DNA of 57,883 nt from Bacteroidales bacterium (GCA_017618715.1 JAFZTS010000033.1:1-57883), one strand, 5' to 3'. Shown: positions 43,089 to 52,228, counted from the first letter of the stretch. Notes: a model not told the origin generated them from the letters alone. Made by a program: numbers and translations.

Positions 43089-43343
43089 AATGATTGATAT
43101 TTTAAAAAAGATGGATAAAATTATATAACAACTATGTTTTAGGGGTCGTTTCACTCAAAATTATAAGAAAATTGATTTTAAAAATTATCAAAAGAAAAAT
43201 GTCCGAAATCATAAAAATGCTGTCCCGTTTTTCTTGTAATTTTTTGATTTAATTTTTCTATAATTTTGAGCTATGCGACCACTCTTGTTATTATCTGCTT
43301 TTGTTTTCGTTCAATCGAAAAGCTCGCTGCAAAGTTTCGAATC

Positions 43344-43374
43344 GGGGGACATCGTCACATCAAAGAGGCAACTT
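43344..43374. repeat. 31-bp direct repeat, copy 1
   Basis: GGGGGACATCGTCACATC is the start of a 31-bp stretch matched at 29 positions by 46761-46791 in the same orientation. This copy covers the last six codons and stop of the second TPR gene. Similarity stops sharply at both edges. Confidence 0.85.
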
Positions 43375-45172
43375 CCTCCTTATACGGCGACTCGGATTGA
43401 AGTATCGTCTTCCTTATGCGTTGTATTCGTTTCCTGATTGCAGGCGGATTATCATAATGCATGATGAGGCATATAGCGACCGTGGAAAAGCCCGAAACCT
43501 TGAGCCGGTATAGCTGCAGCTCCATTTCATTCAAGCCGATTTCCGCCGATTTAACCTTCTTCATTGCGTTGTCGAAGTTCGCATCGATTATGCTGTCAAG
43601 CTTTTTTTGTTGGGAGGGTTCAACAAAACCATCTATAAGCATTCGCACCTTTTTATAGATTTGCTTTTGCTCGTCTATTTTTCCCTGAACACGATAGAAA
43701 CTCTCGCACAGGTCGTTCAGTTCGATAAATCTTTTCGCATAGAGTTGCCTGACCTGTTCAAGATGTTTTTTTTCCCGGTCCTCCTGTTCTGCCGAGATGA
43801 GGTCAATTCGATGCTCGAACTCGGCATAAGCGTGCTTGATGTCTGTATCCGTACGTCTGATGTTATTATCCAGTTCCGAAGATGTCTCTTCCACTTTATT
43901 CTGCAGCGCAGAGATCTTTTCCTTCTGCTCCATCAGCACCTGTTCCAGAATGGATGCTTTCTCAACATAGGAATTGATTGTTTGTTGTTGCTCCTTCCTG
44001 CTGCTATAAAAATATCGAAAGGCAGCCATCAACAATAAAACAACGATGCATGCCACAAGTACAGATATATACCGATACTGGGAATATCGATATTCGGCAA
44101 GTTCCTTCTGCTGTTTCTCGAAATCGCGCTGATAATCGGAAACTGACTTGGAAAAGATGGATGTTATAACTTCATTCTGCGCATCTATTCTTTTTCTTTT
44201 ATATGCGAGTGCAGAATCCAGATTTCCTTTCATTTCTGAAATCGTACTGAGTTTCTCATAATAGAAAACAGTTTGTCCGGGTTCTATGATGGCATCTTTT
44301 GCTCGTTGCATATAAACATCTGCGCTGTCGGACATTCCCTTTACTTGAAATAGGCAAGCTTTATTCATAAGGTCAACAGGTTGACGAATGGGCTTGTTGA
44401 ATAAGCCAAATAGACTATCAGCCAAATGATATCGTTCAGAAGTCATGCATAGTTCAATATATGATGTGAGGCATGACTGTACAATTGGATCAGCTGCCGG
44501 AAGGGAATTAATCACCTGACGAAACCAATATTCTGCAGAATCATGAACCAATCGAACTGAATACGTTTTCGCCATTTCAGCTTTAGCAAGTAAAGCTTCA
44601 CGTAAATCGCCAGATTTCCGAGCATATTCCAAATTTTTCCGAGCATACATTATAGCATCTTTGCTGTAGGTATCGTAACTAAGGGTGAAAAGATTACCAT
44701 AAATACGAGTTAGATAATAGTCTTCATTTATATCTAATGCCAGGCTCTCGGCTTGGCGATAAGCCACAAAGGCAGCGCCATAATCTCTGGCATTACGGAA
44801 GATGGCGGCATGATAGAAATGTGCCAGCATCTTCTCCCGTTTGCTGCCATGCTCATCATAGTAACGCACGGCGAGGAGGATGAGACTGTCGCTGGTGTCA
44901 TCGATGTAGTTCTTGTCATTCGTCTGCGTCTTGAGTAGGGCATAGCGCGCCATCTGACGCTCGCCTTCGATGCTCACAGCGCCAGCGTCCAGAAGGCTAT
45001 CGAGGCGAACAAGTTCGATGAGGGCAGAATCGGGACGCGGCACGACCACCTGCTCGATGCGGTCGAGCAAAGCGCCGACCTCAGGATTCCCGTGCTTGCA
45101 GGCCACAAACAACTGTCCTAAGATCAGAGGAAGGAATACAGTAAATAGATGTTTCAATGTGTTGTTACTCAT
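43355..45172 (-). CDS. TPR / transmembrane / coiled-coil putative regulator (second copy)
   Basis: The 605-residue paralogue of 642-2399 has a lipobox-like LFVAC (Cys25), TPR-like helices (about 35-330), one membrane helix (about 364-385), a longer coiled coil (about 390-515) and a C-terminal helical domain (IGLNEMELQLYRLKVSGFS...) resembling an HTH tail. The N-terminal half is close to the first copy even at DNA level; the tail differs. It lies 76 bp downstream of the LRR gene at 45249 with no promoter between, so they are probably co-transcribed. Its stop lies inside the 31-bp direct repeat. Function is unknown; signal sensing is a guess. Confidence 0.7.
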   Translation of the reverse strand: MSNNTLKHLFTVFLPLILGQLFVACKHGNPEVGALLDRIEQVVVPRPDSALIELVRLDSLLDAGAVSIEGERQMARYALLKTQTNDKNYIDDTSDSLILLAVRYYDEHGSKREKMLAHFYHAAIFRNARDYGAAFVAYRQAESLALDINEDYYLTRIYGNLFTLSYDTYSKDAIMYARKNLEYARKSGDLREALLAKAEMAKTYSVRLVHDSAEYWFRQVINSLPAADPIVQSCLTSYIELCMTSERYHLADSLFGLFNKPIRQPVDLMNKACLFQVKGMSDSADVYMQRAKDAIIEPGQTVFYYEKLSTISEMKGNLDSALAYKRKRIDAQNEVITSIFSKSVSDYQRDFEKQQKELAEYRYSQYRYISVLVACIVVLLLMAAFRYFYSSRKEQQQTINSYVEKASILEQVLMEQKEKISALQNKVEETSSELDNNIRRTDTDIKHAYAEFEHRIDLISAEQEDREKKHLEQVRQLYAKRFIELNDLCESFYRVQGKIDEQKQIYKKVRMLIDGFVEPSQQKKLDSIIDANFDNAMKKVKSAEIGLNEMELQLYRLKVSGFSTVAICLIMHYDNPPAIRKRIQRIRKTILQSESPYKEEVASLM

Positions 45173-45248
45173 ATTTATAAAACGAACAAATCGGTCGTTT
45201 ATTGTATGCCTTTGTGTTCAGCGGATGGAGCGAGAAAGAATTCTCCCC

Positions 45249-46526
45249 TCATTTCACCATAATCTTCACACTCTTCCCGCCCTTCTTGACGATGGTGCTG
45301 GTGCCGGATGGGAGATTGTTTATGATCCTGGCAGCTTCGCTTTGATCAGCAGCCGAGCCGATGAGTTTGCCATCGATGGAATAGATGTCGATGCGACCAG
45401 TGGACGAGGTGTAGTAGGTAGTTTCTATCGATTCTCCTTCCAAAGGAACAATGTCTTTGAAGCCATTCCAAGGCTCCTTGCTGCTGTAGGCCTGCAGGGC
45501 AGAGGCTGGCACGTGGAGAGTAGCGCTGGCGATGTCGGTGTTTGCGAAGGGCTCACGCCAGATATTCGGGACTGCTTCGGCAAGACAATAAACGTCGGTC
45601 AGTGCGGAGCATTGGGCAAAGGCTTTGTCAGAAATGCTCCACACACCACTGCCGATGGTTAGGATGGTGAGATATGGGCAGTTGTTGAAGGCACCTCTTC
45701 CGATCTGCCCCACGCTGTTGGGGATGGTGACGGAGGTGAGGCCACACACCATGAAAGCATTATCGCCTATGTAGGTTACGCCGTCGGGAATAGTGACTGA
45801 AGCCAGGGCAGGACAGACGGCGAAAGCACATTCTTCGATGGAAGTTAGGCTGCTGGGCAGAGAGACGGTGGCGAGGTGTCCGCAGCCGAAGAAAGTATAT
45901 TGTCCGATTTTGGCCACGCCTTCGGGGATGGTGATGGAAGTGAGGCTTGAGCATTGGCAGAAGGAAAAGCTACCGATGGATGTTACACCATCGGGGATAG
46001 TGATGGAGGCCAAGGCGTTACAGCCGTAGAAAGCATAATCTTCGATTGATTTCAGGTTGTCGGGGATGGTGACGGAAATGAGGCTTGTGCATTGGTAGAA
46101 GCAAGAATTGCCTATCGATTTCACACTGCTGGGCCAGACGATGGAAACAAGGCCAGTGCAGCAGTAGAAGGGTTGAAGTCCGATTTTGGTCACGCTGTCG
46201 GGGAGGTCGAGGTGAGTGAGGCTGGAAATTTCGGCGAAAGCTCGCTCTCCGATGGATGTCACAGTGTTGGGGATGGAGACTGCTGTCAATTCATTGCAGT
46301 CCCAGAAGGCATAAGATCCAATCGATGTCACCTTGTATTCGGTCTCGTCATAAATAACAACGGAGGAAATATCTACACTGCCGGAATAACGGTCGGGGTT
46401 CCAAGCGACCTCGGCCTCCTTGGTTTCTGCGTTCAGATTGTAGTAGATGCCATCGATCTCCACGGGTTCGGCCAGTGTCACAATCGGCAACAATAGGGCT
46501 GAAAGAGAAAGTAAGAGTTTTTTCAT
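45249..46526 (-). CDS. BspA-like leucine-rich-repeat surface protein
   Basis: The 425-residue protein has a signal peptide (about 1-19), a short N-terminal domain, and about ten LRR_5 repeats of about 23 residues (pattern LTSITIPEGVAKIGQYTFFGC) at about 60-325. A C-terminal segment (IDIYSIDGKLI ... STIVKKGGKSVKIMVK) resembles Prevotella secretion/sorting tails. BspA-type proteins are surface-exposed and may mediate adhesion (family knowledge). It is the first gene of an apparent two-gene unit with the TPR protein. Its N-terminus matches the partial LRR protein at 1-190. Confidence 0.88.
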   Translation of the reverse strand: MKKLLLSLSALLLPIVTLAEPVEIDGIYYNLNAETKEAEVAWNPDRYSGSVDISSVVIYDETEYKVTSIGSYAFWDCNELTAVSIPNTVTSIGERAFAEISSLTHLDLPDSVTKIGLQPFYCCTGLVSIVWPSSVKSIGNSCFYQCTSLISVTIPDNLKSIEDYAFYGCNALASITIPDGVTSIGSFSFCQCSSLTSITIPEGVAKIGQYTFFGCGHLATVSLPSSLTSIEECAFAVCPALASVTIPDGVTYIGDNAFMVCGLTSVTIPNSVGQIGRGAFNNCPYLTILTIGSGVWSISDKAFAQCSALTDVYCLAEAVPNIWREPFANTDIASATLHVPASALQAYSSKEPWNGFKDIVPLEGESIETTYYTSSTGRIDIYSIDGKLIGSAADQSEAARIINNLPSGTSTIVKKGGKSVKIMVK

Positions 46527-46620
46527 AATTGAAAGTATTTGGTCAGTTTATTTCTTTACTCGTTGGCGGATTATTTGCTTACCGCGTATAGGGTAGCCAT
46601 TATTATTTATATTTGCGCTG

Positions 46621-46628
46621 CAAAGTTA
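46621..46628 (-). promoter_or_regulatory. -7 element of the LRR gene
   Basis: On the minus strand it reads TAACTTTG followed by CAGCG, about 95 bp upstream of the LRR start. The same TAACTTTGCAG appears before the first LRR gene at 491-498. No clear -33 box is visible. Confidence 0.5.
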
Positions 46629-46760
46629 CGAAATTTATTTTAAATAAGAGGGGACATTTTAAAAAAATTAAAACAAAAAATAAAGAACGATAAGCAACTG
46701 ATTAACAGCACGAAGAAAAGGCCAAAATGGCTATTTGTCATAAGTCGTCTTTGGTGATAG

Positions 46761-46791
46761 GGGGGACATCGTCACATTAAAGAGGCAATTT
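46761..46791. repeat. 31-bp direct repeat, copy 2
   Basis: This partner of 43344-43374 (29/31 identical, same orientation) covers the 3' end of the endonuclease-family gene. The two copies are read in different frames (KLPL-stop here, VASLM-stop there), so the shared unit is DNA, not protein. Confidence 0.85.
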
Positions 46792-47664
46792 GACCTCGAA
46801 AACCACGGGGAAATGGTCGGAAATGAAGGGGACGCCATAATCATCGCGGAGGACGCGGAAAGATAGCGGCTGCATGTTGCTGTAGAAGATGTGGTCGATG
46901 ACGACCTGGTCCTCGTAGTCCTCCTCTGGATTTTGCTGACGATGCTCTGCCACAGTTTGAACACTACCAAAACCGTTGAAGGTGTATTCGTGATCGGAAA
47001 CGGGCGCATGCTCCCTCGCTTCGCGCATGATGGCCTTGAGCGGCTTGAAGATGCGATTGGCTGCACCCGTATTGAAATCGGCCGTGAGCAGCACGATGGG
47101 CTGTTCGCCCAACCCTTGGCGAACGACAAGCGACTGGATGCTGTCGGCAATCTGACGCACCTCCTGTTCGCGTGCCACCACCCCCATATGATCGAGATGG
47201 GTGTCGAGGAAGAGCAGGCGTTTGCCCGACTGACGCAACAACAGCACCGCCCACGTACAAGTGCGCTTACATGCGGCATCCCAGCCAAGGGAAGGCACAT
47301 CGGGCGTCTCGGAAAGCCAGAAACTGCCCCAGTCCTCCAGGTCGAAAATGGTCGTGTCGAAATAGATGGCCATCATCTCGCCTTCGGCCTTTCCATCCTC
47401 TCGTCCCACACCGAGACGACGATATTGCGGAAGTACCGTGTCGAGATATTCCACCTGGTCAGGACAAGCTTCCTGCAGTCCCAACATCGCGGGACGTTCC
47501 AGCTGGAGCATGCGCTCGGAAGCACCACAACGCAAGGGCCAAGCATTGAGACTATCACTGGGCGTTGAAAGGCGCACATTGTAACTCATCACCTTGAGAT
47601 AAGACTGCGCAGCCGCACCGTCCACAAATAGACCAAGAACCAAAAGAAATAATAGTCGTTTCAT
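46777..47664 (-). CDS. secreted endonuclease/exonuclease/phosphatase-family protein
   Basis: The 295-residue protein has a signal peptide (about 1-19) and one EEP domain. Family landmarks are MSYNVRL, LGLQEACPDQ (catalytic Glu), LLFLDTHLDHMG, LLTADFNTG (Asp, Asn) and the C-terminal ISDHFPVV (Asp-His). The family includes DNases, sphingomyelinases and phosphoinositide phosphatases, so the substrate is open; export suggests a phosphodiesterase or nuclease acting outside the cytoplasm. Its 3' end carries one copy of the 31-bp repeat. Confidence 0.88.
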   Translation of the reverse strand: MKRLLFLLVLGLFVDGAAAQSYLKVMSYNVRLSTPSDSLNAWPLRCGASERMLQLERPAMLGLQEACPDQVEYLDTVLPQYRRLGVGREDGKAEGEMMAIYFDTTIFDLEDWGSFWLSETPDVPSLGWDAACKRTCTWAVLLLRQSGKRLLFLDTHLDHMGVVAREQEVRQIADSIQSLVVRQGLGEQPIVLLTADFNTGAANRIFKPLKAIMREAREHAPVSDHEYTFNGFGSVQTVAEHRQQNPEEDYEDQVVIDHIFYSNMQPLSFRVLRDDYGVPFISDHFPVVFEVKLPL

Positions 47665-47719
47665 AGTATTTTATTATTTTGCCCGAAACCTCCGCAGATT
47701 CAGGAGACTTCGGAAAACA

Positions 47720-48379
47720 TCACTTATTCAAAAGGAATTGCGTGAGCACATCCCACACAGCAACAATATGGCAAACAGAACCCAACAAGACGAACACGTG
47801 GAAAATGGTATGTGTATAAGGTTTCTTGTAGAGCGCATAGAAGAAAGCACCAGTGATATACATCACACCTTCGGCAATCATCCAAGAAGTAGCAATAACT
47901 CCTGCCGAATCCCAAAGAGGGCCAAACGCGACGAGGACCGAAAGCCCCATCAGCACATAACAAACGGTTTCCAAGTGGCTATGGGATTTCTGTCCGAAGA
48001 AACTGAAAACACTGCCCACAATCGCTGCGCCCCAGATGAAACAAAAAAGGCCAATCCCCCAAATGTCGTATTTCTGCATGATTGCCAGCAGCGTGATAGG
48101 TGAATAGCTGCCAGCAATATGCCAGTAGATAGCTGCATGGTCGAACTTCCTCAGCACCTGTTTAGCTCTTCCTTGCGGCAAGGCATGATATGCCGTTGAA
48201 CAAATATAGGATGACAACATGCCGAACAGATAGAGGCCGATGGACCAACCTGTCCAGGCGTCACCTCCCTTGAGACTGGTTACGATGAAGGCGACGCCCA
48301 CAACGACACCCATAAGGATGCCGACAGCATGGGTTGATGTATTGGCGATTTCCTCGCCCGGCGAATATCTTTTTGGCAT
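47720..48379 (-). CDS. hemolysin III / YqfA (PAQR-like) membrane protein
   Basis: From the ATG at 48379 the protein has 219 residues and seven membrane helices. The motifs STAYHALP, KFDHAAIYWHIAGSYSP and the C-terminal HTIFHVFVLLGSVCHIVAVW carry the conserved His and Asp residues of the hemolysin III/TrhA family. Members affect membrane energetics or fluidity (family knowledge); true haemolysis is not implied. The open frame runs on to 48556, but that stretch is the tRNA-Ser gene and its terminator, so the long form is an artefact. Confidence 0.88.
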   Translation of the reverse strand: MPKRYSPGEEIANTSTHAVGILMGVVVGVAFIVTSLKGGDAWTGWSIGLYLFGMLSSYICSTAYHALPQGRAKQVLRKFDHAAIYWHIAGSYSPITLLAIMQKYDIWGIGLFCFIWGAAIVGSVFSFFGQKSHSHLETVCYVLMGLSVLVAFGPLWDSAGVIATSWMIAEGVMYITGAFFYALYKKPYTHTIFHVFVLLGSVCHIVAVWDVLTQFLLNK

Positions 48380-48412
48380 CGAGCGGTTATCGGGAGTTTG
48401 AGTGATAAATCT

Positions 48413-48457
48413 AAAAAAAGAGAGGAGGACAGCATCTCGATTGAGATTCTGCCCTCC
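48413..48457 (-). terminator. terminator of tRNA-Ser
   Basis: A 15-position stem with two mismatches (GGAGGGCAGAATCTC side at 48443-48457 on the minus strand) and an ATCG loop is followed by CTCTTTTTTT. It lies just after the tRNA 3' end. Confidence 0.85.
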
Positions 48458-48463
48458 ACTGTG

Positions 48464-48550
48464 CGGAAAGACAGGGATTCGAACCCTGGGTACCCTCGCG
48501 GGTACGCCGCATTTCGAGTGCGGTCCGATCGACCACTCCGGCATCTTTCC
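48464..48550 (-). tRNA. tRNA-Ser (anticodon CGA)
   Basis: On the minus strand an 87-nt type II tRNA folds with acceptor GGAAAGA/TCTTTCC, an anticodon stem CCGCA/TGCGG enclosing CTCGAAA (anticodon CGA), a long variable arm (GTACCCGCGAGGGTAC) and a T-arm with GGTTCGAATCC. The discriminator is G and no CCA is encoded. It reads UCG codons. Confidence 0.95.
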
Positions 48551-48589
48551 TTGCACTCGCTTTTGAGGCCGTTTGTTTCAAAAGCGGTG

Positions 48590-48597
48590 CAAAGATA
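48590..48597 (-). promoter_or_regulatory. -7 element of tRNA-Ser
   Basis: On the minus strand TATCTTTG followed by CACCG, about 40 bp upstream of the mature tRNA 5' end. A TTTG lies upstream at a slightly long 22-bp spacing. Confidence 0.7.
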
Positions 48598-48646
48598 GTG
48601 TATTTTTCAATACAACGAACAAAAAAGATAAATTATTTTCAAAAAT

Positions 48647-48678
48647 TTTGCTTTTTTGTAAGAAATACCCTATATTTG
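48647..48678 (+). promoter_or_regulatory. promoter of the 48762 membrane protein gene
   Basis: TTTG (48647-48650), a 20-bp spacer and TATATTTG (48671-48678) followed by CAGCG. It is divergent from the tRNA promoter; the leader is about 75 nt. Confidence 0.75.
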
Positions 48679-48761
48679 CAGCGTCAATCTGACGAAATCC
48701 CGAATCAAACAAGAGAAACAATTGTTATTTGTTAATTATTAATTGTTAATTATACCACACC

Positions 48762-49346
48762 ATGCATCACGCCATTAGTTTCATCCTTCGCATCGCATAC
48801 GCATGCTTCTTTGGTTTCATACTGCTTTGGCACACCAACGAGATTGTGCAGTATATCCCCCAGTTGCTCGGCACCCTGCTCATGCTCGAAAGCATCAGCC
48901 AACTGCTGGAGCTCTTCATCCTGAAAATTCGCACCTCTGTGTCGTGGAGTTTCTTCATCATCCCCGTCGTTATTCTGCTTTTCGGCCTCTGGTTGTTCTT
49001 CTATTGCCATCTTCCACTCGACAACCTCGACCGCATCAACACCATCGACGCAATGGCTAAGCTGAGGATCCAGATGAAGGCTGTGGGCTTATGCTTCATT
49101 CTCTTCATCTTATCTGAGGTACTCATCTCTATCGTATTTTTCAAGCCGATGTATATGCCGAAGAAGTTTGCCGAAGAGAAGGCAAAGCAGAAAGAGGCAG
49201 AACGTGCAGTTGCTGCCGAACAGGCTCGTCAGGCTCAACTGGCTGCTGAACGCGAACGCGAGATTGCTGCCGAACGTGAGCGCGAACTTGCAGAGAAGGC
49301 GAAAGCCGAAAGCTCCAGCTCTACGACAAGCGACACCGCGCTTTAA
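48762..49346 (+). CDS. four-helix membrane protein with charged C-terminal coiled coil
   Basis: The 194-residue product has four hydrophobic helices (about 5-25, 30-55, 60-82, 103-128) and then a soluble tail (about 135-194) with an Ala/Glu/Arg-rich heptad-like helix (AEQARQAQLAAERERE...) ending in a Ser-rich tip. The membrane part resembles DUF308-type proteins only loosely. It is conserved-looking and expressed from a good promoter, but I cannot assign a function. Its terminator at 49368 is strong. Confidence 0.65.
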   Translation: MHHAISFILRIAYACFFGFILLWHTNEIVQYIPQLLGTLLMLESISQLLELFILKIRTSVSWSFFIIPVVILLFGLWLFFYCHLPLDNLDRINTIDAMAKLRIQMKAVGLCFILFILSEVLISIVFFKPMYMPKKFAEEKAKQKEAERAVAAEQARQAQLAAEREREIAAERERELAEKAKAESSSSTTSDTAL

Positions 49347-49367
49347 GCTTGCTTCAAAAAACAACGA

Positions 49368-49406
49368 AACTCGAATCATCCTGCTGGGTGGTTCGAGTTT
49401 TTTTTG
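49368..49406 (+). terminator. terminator of the membrane protein gene
   Basis: Stem AACTCGAA/TTCGAGTT with a 16-nt loop, followed by eight or more T. Confidence 0.88.
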
Positions 49407-49517
49407 TTACGAATTATCGTATTTGAGATTATTTATTTTTTGCAATCCCTAATCATAAACCAATTCAATCATTGGCACATCCTTTACATAGATTCGCAAA
49501 TTCGGGATTGAATAAGT

Positions 49518-49533
49518 TGTTTCACGTGAAACA
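49518..49533. promoter_or_regulatory. parS-like site 1 (perfect 16-mer)
   Basis: TGTTTCACGTGAAACA is identical to the widely conserved bacterial parS palindrome bound by ParB/Spo0J. It is directly adjacent to the uvrC stop codon, in the convergent gap with the 48762 gene. Confidence 0.85.
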
Positions 49534-51519
49534 TTAGGATGCGGAAGGAGAATCTGGTGTGGGTTCGGAATCTTGTTGCTTGAAATATTCGACGAGCTTT
49601 TTGGCCTTGGCGGGACCGACAAAGGTTTGAAGCTCTTCGATGGTGGCGGCACGAATACGTTTCACACTCTTGAATTTTTTGAGTAGCTCCTGTTTCGTCT
49701 TAGGTCCAATGCCTGGGATTTCGTCGAGTGCGGAGTGTGTCTGGCTCTTGCTGCGTTTCTGTCGATGGAACGTGATGGCGAAGCGATGTACCTCGTCTTG
49801 GATATGTTCGAGCAGATGGAACAGCGAACTGCCCTGCTTGACATCGACGGCAGCTGGTGGATCGCCAAAGAGCAATTGACGTGTGCGGTGGTGTCCATCC
49901 TTGACAAGTCCACCCACTGGAATGTCGAGCAACTCGCGCACTTCGGCCATGCGTTCTTCACTTATTTCGCCGCGCAAATGCTCCAAGAGATACTGATGCA
50001 GGACATCGGCAAGTCCCTGCTTGATGACGCCCATTTGACCCACACCACCATCGGCCAGGATGAGATCGGGCACCTCCAGCCGCTCCTCGACAAGTCGGCG
50101 ATAACGACGCATCACGACTTCATGCATCGATGCATAATCGTCGGAACCTACCACGCTGCGGATATTATATTTGCGGTATTCCTTTTTTTCGGGCTTGCCG
50201 TTCATGAAGACGATACAACTGGCCACGGGGTCGGAACCGGAGATGTTGGAGTTGTCGAACGACTCGATATGTAGGGGCAACTTGGGTAATCCGAGCTGCT
50301 TCTGTATTTCCGTGAGCAGGCGCGTTTGTCGTTGTTCGGGATTGAGTTTCTCTTGTTGCTTGAGCTGGTCGATGCGATATTGGCGACAGTTCTTCTCGGC
50401 AAGTTCGAGGAGCTTGCGCTTGTCGCCACGTTGCGGGACGAAGGCCTCGCAACCCTCGGGAAGGATGCTGGGCTCGAAGGGCACGATAAGTTCGACAGGA
50501 CGCGTGGTCGCGGATGCCTTGCTTGATGCACCGTCTTGTTCGTGCTTTGACTTGGGCTGTCCCTCCTCGAAACGTTCGCGCAATTCGACGATGCCAAGTG
50601 CAAGCACGTCTTCCTTTGGCTCGTCAATCTGTTTCTTGTATTCGATGGTATAGCTGGAGATCACCGCGCCCTGCACGATGTGGAAATACGAAACGATGGC
50701 GCTTGTGTCCTCTTCGTCGTAGGCAAATACATCGACGTCGCTGATGCTTGCGGGAACGATGTTGTTGCGTGTACGATAGCCTTCGAGCATTTGAATGCGC
50801 AGCTTGATACGTTCGGCTCCTTCGAAGTCCCACAGCTCGGCTTTCTGTTGCATCTGCCCTTTCAAGTTGGACATCAGTTCGGCGGTATGGCCGCGCAGTA
50901 TCTGCTTGATTTCCTCGATACCCTGGTCGTATGTTTCACGTGAAACTTTCCCGATGCAGGGGCCAACACATTTCTCGATATGGTACTTCAGACAGGGCTT
51001 GTATCCTTTTTCGATCATCGCCTGCTGGAGGTTGAGGCTGCACGTGCGGACATGGTATAGCTGTTGGAAAAGTTCGACAAGCGTCTTGGCCACCATAACA
51101 TTGGTGTATGGGCCGAAGTACGACGAACCATCTTTTACTAATGTGCGCGTGAGGAAAACGCGCGGAAAGGCCTCGTTGCGCACACAGATCCAAGGATAGG
51201 TCTTGCCGTCCTTGAGCATGACATTGTACTTGGGCTGATGCGCCTTGATCATGCGGTTCTCAAGGTTGAGCGCATCGTTCTCGGTGTTGACCACGACGTA
51301 TTTCAGGTCGTGTATCTGTCGCACCAGGTTGGCCGTGCGGCGCGACTCGTGTTCCTTGGTGAAATAACTCGACACGCGCCGCTTCAGGTTCTTCGCCTTA
51401 CCCACATAGATAATTGTTCCCTCGGCATCGTAGTAGCGATAGACGCCGGGGGATTCGGGCATGATGTTTACGATGCCCATGAGATATTCGTATCGGGGAT
51501 TATCTTTGGCTTGAACCAC
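49534..51519 (-). CDS. uvrC: UvrABC excinuclease subunit C
   Basis: The 661-residue protein has an N-terminal GIY-YIG nuclease domain (PGVYRYYDAEGTIIYVGKAK), a Cys-containing region (YKPCLKYHIEKCVGPCIG), a UVR motif, an RNase H-like second nuclease domain (LPLHIESFDNSNISG, LILADGGVGQ) and C-terminal helix-hairpin-helix motifs (IPGIGPKTKQELLKKF). It makes the two incisions of nucleotide excision repair. The start is GTG at 51519 by length comparison; an ATG at 51480 is possible. A parS-like site lies inside the gene. A hydrophilic insert (about 325-340) is not typical. Confidence 0.96.
   Translation of the reverse strand: MVQAKDNPRYEYLMGIVNIMPESPGVYRYYDAEGTIIYVGKAKNLKRRVSSYFTKEHESRRTANLVRQIHDLKYVVVNTENDALNLENRMIKAHQPKYNVMLKDGKTYPWICVRNEAFPRVFLTRTLVKDGSSYFGPYTNVMVAKTLVELFQQLYHVRTCSLNLQQAMIEKGYKPCLKYHIEKCVGPCIGKVSRETYDQGIEEIKQILRGHTAELMSNLKGQMQQKAELWDFEGAERIKLRIQMLEGYRTRNNIVPASISDVDVFAYDEEDTSAIVSYFHIVQGAVISSYTIEYKKQIDEPKEDVLALGIVELRERFEEGQPKSKHEQDGASSKASATTRPVELIVPFEPSILPEGCEAFVPQRGDKRKLLELAEKNCRQYRIDQLKQQEKLNPEQRQTRLLTEIQKQLGLPKLPLHIESFDNSNISGSDPVASCIVFMNGKPEKKEYRKYNIRSVVGSDDYASMHEVVMRRYRRLVEERLEVPDLILADGGVGQMGVIKQGLADVLHQYLLEHLRGEISEERMAEVRELLDIPVGGLVKDGHHRTRQLLFGDPPAAVDVKQGSSLFHLLEHIQDEVHRFAITFHRQKRSKSQTHSALDEIPGIGPKTKQELLKKFKSVKRIRAATIEELQTFVGPAKAKKLVEYFKQQDSEPTPDSPSAS
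50932..50947. promoter_or_regulatory. parS-like site 2 (inside uvrC)
   Basis: TGTTTCACGTGAAACT matches the parS 16-mer at 15 of 16 positions. The coding frame here reads YETFHVK on the minus strand... the site is preserved within coding sequence. Confidence 0.75.
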
Positions 51520-51631
51520 TCTTCGTACTTTTCTTTATCACGAATTACCATTGAATTGTCATTAATTTCATCCGTTCGCAATTTGAAGAATAATTCATGA
51601 TAATTCGTGATGATTCGTGTTAGAAAAACAG

Positions 51632-51647
51632 TGTTCCACGTGGAACT
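51632..51647. promoter_or_regulatory. parS-like site 3 (between apt and uvrC)
   Basis: TGTTCCACGTGGAACT keeps the CACGTG core and the arms symmetrically changed (TTC to TCC and GAA to GGA), 13 of 16 to the consensus. It abuts the apt stop codon. Confidence 0.65.
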
Positions 51648-52180
51648 TATTCGCCTCTATAGACTATTGGACAATAGAAGTCGAGGTCGGCGGGCAGACG
51701 CTTGCGGCCCTCGAGGTCTACGAGTTCGATGATGCAATTGAGGTAAACCTTCGTGACGCCAAGCTTGCGAACAAGGTTGTAGGTGGCCTCCATTGTGCCG
51801 CCCGTTGCAAGGAGGTCGTCGTGGATGAGCACCACGTCATCGGGCGTGAGCGCATCCTCGTGGATCTCGATAGTGTCTATGCCGTACTCTTTCTGATAGC
51901 TCTGTTGGACGGCGCGTGCCGGCAGTTTGCCCGGCTTGCGAACAAAGACGAAACCGGCGTTGAGCTGCTGGGCGAGAATGGAAGCCATGGTGTAGCCTCG
52001 GCTCTCGATGCCGAGCACCTTGGTGATGCCCTTGTCCTTGTAATAGGCCGTCAGGCTTCGGGTGAGCTCCTGCAGACAGTCTGCGTTCTTATAGACGGTG
52101 GTGATGTCGCGGAACAAAATGCCGGGCTTCGGGAAGTCGGGGATGGTGCGCACGTTGGCTTTGATCAAATCTACGTTCAT
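51647..52180 (-). CDS. apt: adenine phosphoribosyltransferase
   Basis: From the ATG at 52180 the protein has 177 residues, normal for Apt. Motifs are NVRTIPDFPKPGILFRDIT, the flexible loop region FVFVRKPGKLPARAV, and the PRPP-binding VVLIHDDLLATGGTM. It converts adenine and PRPP to AMP. The frame runs on to 52258, but the extra 26 residues are not family-like. It lies downstream of mnmG with a 123-bp gap. Confidence 0.95.
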   Translation of the reverse strand: MNVDLIKANVRTIPDFPKPGILFRDITTVYKNADCLQELTRSLTAYYKDKGITKVLGIESRGYTMASILAQQLNAGFVFVRKPGKLPARAVQQSYQKEYGIDTIEIHEDALTPDDVVLIHDDLLATGGTMEATYNLVRKLGVTKVYLNCIIELVDLEGRKRLPADLDFYCPIVYRGE

Positions 52181-52228
52181 TGTTTTGGGTGGTTTATTGG
52201 GTGGGTATTTTTGTTTTTGTTGATTGGG

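Noticed and set aside
47675..47719. Terminator between the hemolysin III and endonuclease genes
   Set aside because: An 11-bp stem with two wobble pairs can form, but no T-run follows on the minus strand.
48380..48556. N-terminal extension of the hemolysin III-family protein
   Set aside because: It is a translation of the tRNA-Ser gene and its terminator; the family-like protein starts at 48379.
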